A DNA stretch of 16,902 nucleotides from an uncultured Clostridia bacterium (GTDB taxonomy: Bacteria; Bacillota; Clostridia; Christensenellales; DUVY01): contig CALAYY010000208.1 of the NCBI GenBank assembly GCA_937895465.1, forward strand, positions 1 through 16,902, in the 5' to 3' direction. Shown here piece by piece: positions 12,053 through 16,902 of the stretch. Each line of letters opens with the position of its first letter. Position 1 is the first letter of the stretch. Position numbers and translations under genes: made by a program. The notes under the pieces are model-generated. The model saw only the letters and a list, made by a program, of their open reading frames with translations. It did no database searches and was not told where the DNA came from.

Positions 12053-13448
12053 AAAAACAAATCTTGCCAACATCATGATAATTGCGGTATGCGTTATCTT
12101 TATGCTGGCTATTATGGTCATAAGATTTAATATAATAGATAAAAGAGCATTTGATGAAACGATTTTTATTTATCTAAGTCTTGTGGCAGTCTTTTCATTG
12201 TGCTTTACAGTCGTATTGTTTGCCCTAAAACACCTTAATACCGTAAGATATACGGTAAAAGTATTTGGGCTTATATGTTTTGTAATATCCATTACTTATG
12301 CTATCTGTATATTTATTGAAAAACTAAGTCCTTATGCTATGCCTGTAACTTTGGCGGTGTTATTGCTAAGTGTGTTTACGGATACCAAAGTTGCTTTTTT
12401 GGGCAATGTCTTTTGCGTGCTTATGCTGTACATAACACTTATGTCTCTTGCTATATCTGGTGGACAGCAAATGCCTTATTGGTTATTGCCCATGATGGTT
12501 TTTGCCATTACGGCAGGGACTATTTTGTCAATTACGGTAAACAGAGATACCAGAAGGCTTACTTTTATATTTTTTGGAATCTTAATTAATACGGCATGTC
12601 TGCCTCTACTAATTATTAATGAACTTATAACTCAATTTTCTTTTAGTGAGTTAATTAATGTCTTGCCCTATGCACCGTCTTTGATTTTCGGGTCAGTTTT
12701 ATTTGCTTTGATGTTACAGCCTATTATAGAAGTTGCTTTTAATGTCAATTCTAATTTTAGGTTAATGGAGCTGTGCGATCATCACAGACCGCTGCTGCTT
12801 AGACTTGCCAAGTCCGCTCCGGGTACATTTAACCATTCTTTGACGGTTGCTAACTTAGCCGAAACTTGTGCCAGAGCAATCAATGAAAATACATATTTTG
12901 CCCGTGCGGCAGCTTATTATCATGATGTAGGCAAACTCAAAAACACACGGTATTTTAAAGAAAATCAGTTTAACGAAGCCAATCCTCATGACGGTCTTAC
13001 GCCAGAGGTTTCTTGCGACATAATCAGAAAACACGCATCTCAAGGTGCGGATATTTGTAAAGAGTATCGTATTCCTCAAGAAATTGCAGTGATCACAGCA
13101 GAGCATCATGGCACCATGCCCATAGCATATTTTTATAACAAGGCAAAAGAAATTACAGACAGAGAAGTGGATATCAAGGATTATAGATACTTTGGACCTA
13201 TACCTACTTCAAAAGTCGCCGCAATCATAATGATATGCGATGCTGCTGAGGCTACTGTCAGGGCAATGAAAGAGCATGATTATGAAAAAGTGGAGAAGAT
13301 TGTAAAAGATATAATAGACCAACGGTTAAGGTACGGTCAATTTGATAACTGCGATATCACATTAAAAGACCTTGCAACAATCAAAGATACGATAGTAAGC
13401 GCATTCGGCGGACTTTATCACGAAAGAATACAATATCCGGAAGTATAA
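12021..13448 (+). CDS. pgpH: PgpH/YqfF-type HD-domain c-di-AMP phosphodiesterase lacking the ectodomain
   Basis: The C-terminal half is a PgpH-type HD domain, known in Listeria and Bacillus to hydrolyse cyclic di-AMP. The metal-binding residues are all present: NHS (H272), HDVGK (H301, D302), KHAS (H338), EHHG (H362, H363) and CDAAE (D407). About eight hydrophobic helices precede it, at roughly 17-38, 46-69, 79-99, 105-119, 125-146, 152-172, 180-200 and 217-240. Family members are about 700 residues because a large extracytoplasmic 7TMR-HDED domain lies between helices 1 and 2; here only about seven residues separate them, giving 475 residues in all. ATG 12021 has weak TTGGAT upstream; ATG 11988 is in frame but lacks a ribosome binding site. 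The gene overlaps phoH and ends 3 bp before ybeY. Confidence 0.9.
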   Translation: MNEIKQIENNKKTNLANIMIIAVCVIFMLAIMVIRFNIIDKRAFDETIFIYLSLVAVFSLCFTVVLFALKHLNTVRYTVKVFGLICFVISITYAICIFIEKLSPYAMPVTLAVLLLSVFTDTKVAFLGNVFCVLMLYITLMSLAISGGQQMPYWLLPMMVFAITAGTILSITVNRDTRRLTFIFFGILINTACLPLLIINELITQFSFSELINVLPYAPSLIFGSVLFALMLQPIIEVAFNVNSNFRLMELCDHHRPLLLRLAKSAPGTFNHSLTVANLAETCARAINENTYFARAAAYYHDVGKLKNTRYFKENQFNEANPHDGLTPEVSCDIIRKHASQGADICKEYRIPQEIAVITAEHHGTMPIAYFYNKAKEITDREVDIKDYRYFGPIPTSKVAAIIMICDAAEATVRAMKEHDYEKVEKIVKDIIDQRLRYGQFDNCDITLKDLATIKDTIVSAFGGLYHERIQYPEV

Positions 13449-13451
13449 AAT

Positions 13452-13919
13452 ATGGTAATAATATCAGAATCAACGGTAAAGCCGTTTTACAAAAAATTAT
13501 TTAGAACAGCTTTAAAAGTGCTTAATCAACCAAATTATTTGTCATTAGGTCTAAACTTTATGACAAAGAACGAGATAAAAGACCTTAACAAGACCACACG
13601 TTCGCTTGACGAGCCTACCGATGTGTTGAGCTATCCCAATCTCAATCTAATAGCAGGCGAAACGGCCGATAAAAATATTTTTACATCAGAATATGACCAT
13701 ACGACACGCAAGCTGTTTTTGGGAGAGATAGTAATATGCGAGGAAATAGCTTTTGAGCAGGCGGCAGAATATGGGCATGAACCAAAACGGGAATTGGGTT
13801 TTTTGTTTGTACATGGATTATTGCATCTATTGGGATATGACCATATTCATCCTGAAGATGAGAAAATTATGCGTTCACTTCAGACGCAAGTTTTGTCTTT
13901 GGCAAAACTTGAAAGATAG
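13452..13919 (+). CDS. ybeY: Endoribonuclease YbeY (16S rRNA maturation factor)
   Basis: YbeY is a metal-dependent RNase acting in 16S rRNA 3' end maturation and ribosome quality control. The protein has 155 residues. The zinc ligands H121, H125 and H131 are in HGLLHLLGYDH, and the catalytic-site segment LNKTTRSLDEPTDVLSYP (45-62) has Y where most members have F. LGEIVICEEIA (90-100) is also typical. It starts 3 bp after pgpH with GGAAG upstream and so belongs to the phoH-pgpH-ybeY operon. The 16-bp gap to the convergent Sel1 gene has no obvious hairpin. Confidence 0.96.
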   Translation: MVIISESTVKPFYKKLFRTALKVLNQPNYLSLGLNFMTKNEIKDLNKTTRSLDEPTDVLSYPNLNLIAGETADKNIFTSEYDHTTRKLFLGEIVICEEIAFEQAAEYGHEPKRELGFLFVHGLLHLLGYDHIHPEDEKIMRSLQTQVLSLAKLER

Positions 13920-13935
13920 TATTTAATCGTTTAAT

Positions 13936-15186
13936 TTACTTGATGTTTTCTTTATTTGATTCTTTGCTTGATTCTTTATTTGATTCTTTATTTGATTCGT
14001 TTAGGCGTAACTGTTTTAATAATGCCAACGCCTCATGATGTTTTTTGGATGCGGCAGAAGTTATCCATTTTCTTGCAGAATTTATATTTTTTTCAACTCC
14101 CTCACCATAAAAAAATCTATAGCCCAATTTGTATTGAGCCTCAATATTACCGTTTTCTGCAGCAATTATATTTAATGAAACTGCTTTTTGAATATTTTTA
14201 GAGACTCCCAATCCGTTTTCATATAGGTAAGAAAGCTTAAGCTGCGCCAAAGAGTCACCCTTTTTTGATGCATCATGATACCATCTTGCCGCTTCAGCAT
14301 AGTTTATCGGTATTCCTATTCCATGTTGAAAGCAATATGCTATATTGCATTGTGCCGCAACATGCTTTTGTCTTGCCGCCTTCAAAAAAAGTTCTGCAGA
14401 ATTGGTATAATCAAGATTGACCCCTTTCCCAAAAAAATAACACATCGCAAGAGCAAATTGTCCGTCAGGCAATCCTTCCCGAGCTGCTTTTGTGTACCAA
14501 TAGACTGCACCCTTATAATCCTGTTCTACACCTATACCAAACTCATAGCATTCACCTAAAGAAAATTGAGCTTCGAGATTGCCGTTTTTTGCCGCTTTTA
14601 AGTACCAATAAGCAGCTCTTTTTAAATCCTTTTCAACTCCGTGTCCTATTTTGAAATAATCGCCAAGATTACACTGTGCATTACTGTCGCCTTTATCTGC
14701 AAGCTGTGCAAACCAATATGCTGCCATAGCCTCCTCTTTTTGCATCCCGTTGCCTATATTATATAATTCGACGAGCTTGTATTGGGCGTCAACATATCCT
14801 TGCCGTGCAGAAGGCTTGTACCATCTTACAGCCTCTTTGCAGTCTTTATTTACGCCCAGCCCTAATTCATAAGAATTTCCTAATTGATATTGAGCTGATG
14901 CATGTCCTGATATGGCGGCTTTTTTTAGCCAAGCATAAGCCTTTTGAAAATTTTGTATAATGCCTTTACCGTTTTTATAACACATTCCAAGATGAAATTG
15001 AGCAAAAGTATTATCCTGTTTGGCTGATAGGGTGTACCAATATACCGCCTTTGCAAAATCACACTTAACCCCAATACCGTTATAATAGCAATTACCTATT
15101 TTTAATTGGGATTGAGCATCATTTAAAAAAGCTTGATCAAAAGCCCTTTTAAGTTCGATTGAAATTTCTTCTCCACGATATAACAA
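13936..15186 (-). CDS. Sel1-like (SLR/TPR-type) repeat protein
   Basis: This 416-residue protein consists of about ten tandem Sel1-like repeats, each exactly 36 residues. The pattern is AQxxLGxxYxxGxGVxxDxxxAxxWYxxAAxxG, followed by a partial cap and a low-complexity tail of SNKE units. Such solenoids are protein-interaction scaffolds, and the partner cannot be inferred. There is no signal peptide or membrane helix, so it is probably cytoplasmic. The only start candidate is TTG 15186, directly after an in-frame TAA and with just a GGGG at 15195-15198 (minus strand) as ribosome binding site. The first in-frame ATG would remove more than one repeat. It points against the operon, sits between ybeY and era, and has its own promoter, so it is likely an insertion into the conserved cluster. 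Confidence 0.9.
   Translation of the reverse strand: MLYRGEEISIELKRAFDQAFLNDAQSQLKIGNCYYNGIGVKCDFAKAVYWYTLSAKQDNTFAQFHLGMCYKNGKGIIQNFQKAYAWLKKAAISGHASAQYQLGNSYELGLGVNKDCKEAVRWYKPSARQGYVDAQYKLVELYNIGNGMQKEEAMAAYWFAQLADKGDSNAQCNLGDYFKIGHGVEKDLKRAAYWYLKAAKNGNLEAQFSLGECYEFGIGVEQDYKGAVYWYTKAAREGLPDGQFALAMCYFFGKGVNLDYTNSAELFLKAARQKHVAAQCNIAYCFQHGIGIPINYAEAARWYHDASKKGDSLAQLKLSYLYENGLGVSKNIQKAVSLNIIAAENGNIEAQYKLGYRFFYGEGVEKNINSARKWITSAASKKHHEALALLKQLRLNESNKESNKESSKESNKENIK
13946..14002. repeat. 12-bp tandem repeat encoding the Sel1 protein tail
   Basis: GATTCTTTATTT is repeated in register at 13970-13981 and 13982-13993. A two-mismatch copy lies at 13958-13969, a diverged copy at 13946-13957 and a partial copy from 13994. 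On the minus strand each unit encodes four residues (N-K-E-S). As 12 is a multiple of three, copy number can change without shifting frame. Confidence 0.85.
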
Positions 15187-15218
15187 AACTTATACCCCAA
15201 AAATCGGATAATATATAT

Positions 15219-15247
15219 ATTATATAAGATAATACAACTATAATCAA
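15219..15247 (-). promoter_or_regulatory. Promoter of the Sel1-repeat gene
   Basis: On the minus strand TTGATT (15247-15242) is followed after exactly 17 bp by a perfect TATAAT (15224-15219), giving a leader of about 25 nt before the TTG start. Confidence 0.6.
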
Positions 15248-15323
15248 TAAGTAATCTTAATTAATTTTTTGGCTTTTCCAAAAATTGCTTGCCGAGTTTT
15301 TACACAACAAAGATATAAAACTA

Positions 15324-15352
15324 TAGACATACTTTTTCCAATCTGCTACAAT
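15324..15352 (+). promoter_or_regulatory. Promoter of era
   Basis: TAGACA (15324-15329) is followed after 17 bp by TACAAT (15347-15352), preceded by TGC as an extended -10. Each hexamer matches consensus at 5 of 6 positions. Transcription would start near 15358, about 30 nt before the era ATG, which rules out longer upstream starts. era is thus expressed separately from ybeY. Confidence 0.65.
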
Positions 15353-15388
15353 ATGAAACGATTATTAAGATTGAAAGGTAAATTATTA

Positions 15389-16258
15389 ATGAAATCAGGA
15401 TTTATTGCCATAATAGGAAGACCTAATGTAGGCAAATCAAGCTTACTTAATGCCATTTTAGGCACCAAAGTAACTATCGTTTCTCCAAAGCCTCAGACAA
15501 CAAGAAGAAAAATAACCGGAGTGTTAACTCAGGACGATACGCAATTGGTTTTTACAGATACACCGGGAATTTTCAAACCCCGCAACAGTCTTGGGGATTA
15601 TATGATGCATGAGGTAGAAGCTGCCGCGCAAGAAACGGATATTATAATGCTTGTTTTGGATGCCAAAGACGGCCTGACCCAAAACGACAAAGATATTTTG
15701 GAACAGTACAAACAAGCCAAGGTTATTGTTGCCCTCAATAAGACTGATATCGCCAAGCCCGAACAAGTTTTACCCACGATAGAAAGATTAAAGGCTTTTT
15801 CCAATATAGCCGAAATTGTACCTGTAAGTGCAATTACCAAAGACAATATAGATGTTTTGATTAATTTGTTAAAGAATAATGTAAGTGATGATATCTTTTA
15901 TTATCCTCAAGACCAGATAACAGACCTTGATTTGACTGAACGCATTTCTGAGGTAATACGTGAAAAAGCCATGTACTGTTTGCAGCAAGAAATTCCACAC
16001 GGCGTTGCTGTCGAAATAGAAAGATATTCGGACGACCGTATTGCAGAAATTGATGCGCTTATTGTTTGTGAAAAAGACAATCACAAGGGAATGATTATTG
16101 GTGCAAAAGGCGCTATGCTCAAAAAAATAGGTTCTATGGCAAGAACAGATATAGAAAACATGCTGAATAAAAAGGTTTTTTTGACCTTATATGTCAAGGT
16201 TATCAATGACTGGCGTGAGCGAAAAAACATTCTCTATGATTTGGGTTATAAAAATTAG
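15389..16258 (+). CDS. era: GTPase Era, 16S rRNA-binding assembly factor
   Basis: Era binds the 3' end of 16S rRNA and is needed for 30S maturation. The protein has 289 residues. The GTPase domain has G1 GRPNVGKS (10-17), G2 region PKPQTTRRKITG (33-44), G3 DTPG (57-60), G4 NKTD (117-120) and G5 SAI (147-149). The C-terminal KH domain begins near EIPHGVAVEIERY (201-213), with its GxxG loop GAKG at 238-241, and ends in VKVINDWRERKNILYDLGY. ATG 15389 has AAAGGT 9 bp upstream and is where the family starts. A 40-residue in-frame extension to 15269 would include the promoter and was rejected. A terminator follows; recO, a common next gene, is not here. Confidence 0.97.
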   Translation: MKSGFIAIIGRPNVGKSSLLNAILGTKVTIVSPKPQTTRRKITGVLTQDDTQLVFTDTPGIFKPRNSLGDYMMHEVEAAAQETDIIMLVLDAKDGLTQNDKDILEQYKQAKVIVALNKTDIAKPEQVLPTIERLKAFSNIAEIVPVSAITKDNIDVLINLLKNNVSDDIFYYPQDQITDLDLTERISEVIREKAMYCLQQEIPHGVAVEIERYSDDRIAEIDALIVCEKDNHKGMIIGAKGAMLKKIGSMARTDIENMLNKKVFLTLYVKVINDWRERKNILYDLGYKN

Positions 16259-16270
16259 TCAAATATTTGG

Positions 16271-16298
16271 TGCCGTAAATAGTATTACGGCATTTTTT
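16271..16298 (+). terminator. Rho-independent terminator of era
   Basis: A perfect 8-bp stem TGCCGTAA / TTACGGCA (16271-16278 and 16285-16292) with a 6-nt loop is followed by six T residues. It begins 12 bp after the era stop. Confidence 0.9.
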
Positions 16299-16393
16299 AT
16301 TATTAAAATCCTATAAAAAGATATATATTTTGTCAAATTTATCGGCTTTTTACTGCAAAATTTTATTTTATAATGTTAATAGGGGAAACTATT

Positions 16394-16902
16394 TTGCGTA
16401 AAAAACTGATTATTTTATTTTCAATTTTGACTTTTTTGGCTGTTATGATTATTTTAAACAGCGTAGTATTTAGCGTGAAAAAAATTTCTGCCAATATAGT
16501 AAATGCAGACGATGAACGCCTTTGTCAAAATATCAAGGACAGCGCACAGATAACCCCTCAAAGCATCTTTTTTCTTAATGAGGATTTGATTATAAAAAAC
16601 ATTAGCCGTTCGGTGCCTCAAGTCAAGGTAATAAAATTAGAAAGAAAGTTCCCTGATAAGCTTATTATACATGCGTATAAGCGAGAAAAGATATGCTATA
16701 TAAAATATGATAATGTCTTTTATATACTTGGTGAAGATCTTGTTGTTATGGATATTATCAACACCCGACCTAATGATGTTTTTGAACTGTTTATGGGCGA
16801 TGATATTGATATGAGCGATACTTTGGAAGGCGAGGAGCTAAAGATACATTCAACAGCAAAGGCTGAGATGATACAGCTGATTAGCTGTATTAAAAACATC
16901 GG
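16394..16902 (+). CDS. ftsQ: FtsQ/DivIB-like cell-division protein (3' truncated by window)
   Basis: The visible 169 residues fit the FtsQ/DivIB family, which joins FtsL and FtsB/DivIC at the division septum. A very short basic start (RKK) is followed by one hydrophobic helix (about 4-27). A POTRA-like domain comes next (about 27-96, with LIIKNISRSVPQVKVIKLERKFPDKLIIH split over its helix and strands). A beta domain then begins REKICYIKYDNVFYILGEDL, matching the family's arrangement of a proline after the basic residue, R/K-E-K and a tyrosine-rich strand. The start is TTG 16394 with AGGGGA 7 bp upstream; there is no nearby upstream ATG in frame. A TATAAT at 16369-16374 may be its -10, without a clear -35. 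The call rests on architecture, so other POTRA proteins remain possible. Confidence 0.7.
   Translation, partial: MRKKLIILFSILTFLAVMIILNSVVFSVKKISANIVNADDERLCQNIKDSAQITPQSIFFLNEDLIIKNISRSVPQVKVIKLERKFPDKLIIHAYKREKICYIKYDNVFYILGEDLVVMDIINTRPNDVFELFMGDDIDMSDTLEGEELKIHSTAKAEMIQLISCIKNI

Noticed and set aside
15208..15223. AT-only palindrome upstream of the Sel1 gene
   Set aside because: It is built only of A and T alternation and overlaps the -10, so low complexity explains the symmetry.
15266..15284. TTTTTGG/CCAAAAA hairpin between the Sel1 gene and era
   Set aside because: The stem is short and AT-rich, with no T-tract on either strand and no gene end next to it.
15269..15388. Forty-residue N-terminal extension of Era
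   Set aside because: The region contains a good promoter whose start is downstream of it, and Era proteins begin just before the G1 motif at ATG 15389.
1..16902. CRISPR array, tRNA, rRNA, SRP RNA or transposase
   Set aside because: I saw no regularly spaced repeats, cloverleaf sequences or transposase motifs; the SRP RNA gene is not next to ffh or ftsY here.

Overview
The window is a low-GC, gene-dense stretch of chromosome with the housekeeping gene content of a Clostridia-type Firmicute. Supporting signs are a Rex redox repressor, the sporulation-associated pair yqfC/yqfD, a YqfF/PgpH-type HD phosphodiesterase, Shine-Dalgarno-rich starts with several TTG start codons, and AT-rich intergenic DNA. 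Genus or family cannot be read from the sequence. All proteins are complete under the standard code, tryptophan is written TGG, and none of the 20 visible stop codons is TGA.

Left block (1-5775, all +): the tail of ftsY, then ylxM, ffh, rpsP, khpA, rimM, trmD, rbgA, rnhB and yraN. This is the classic SRP / 30S-50S maturation cluster. ylxM-ffh has its own promoter, rpsP and khpA are coupled through an overlapping TAATG, a strong hairpin terminator sits directly in front of rimM, and rimM to yraN are tightly packed. Ribosomal protein L19 (rplS), which usually lies between trmD and rbgA, is absent.

Middle block (5776-9315): a monocistronic htpG (bacterial Hsp90) with its own promoter and two tandem terminators. 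Next comes an AT-rich island of about 800 bp. It holds a good promoter, a 5' hairpin, an open but start-less 60-codon remnant and a small orphan three-helix membrane protein. rex follows on the minus strand with a clear promoter and two dyads in its upstream region.

Right block (9316-16902): yqfC, yqfD, phoH, pgpH/yqfF, ybeY and era, the conserved Firmicutes cluster linking sporulation, c-di-AMP turnover and ribosome maturation. Two deviations stand out. The PgpH protein lacks the large extracytoplasmic domain between its first and second membrane helices. A minus-strand gene for a protein of ten exact 36-residue Sel1 repeats is inserted between ybeY and era, where dgkA/cdd genes often sit. 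After era and its terminator a partial FtsQ/DivIB-like division gene starts and runs off the window.

Functionally the genes serve co-translational targeting (FtsY, Ffh, YlxM), ribosome assembly and RNA modification (S16, KhpA, RimM, TrmD, RbgA, YbeY, Era), nucleic-acid maintenance (RNase HII, YraN), protein folding (HtpG), redox control (Rex), c-di-AMP signalling (PgpH) and cell division (FtsQ). I found no CRISPR array, transposon, tRNA or rRNA, and no clear multi-gene novel system. The best candidates for a second look are the ectodomain-less PgpH, the orphan membrane protein with its leader, and the Sel1 insertion.
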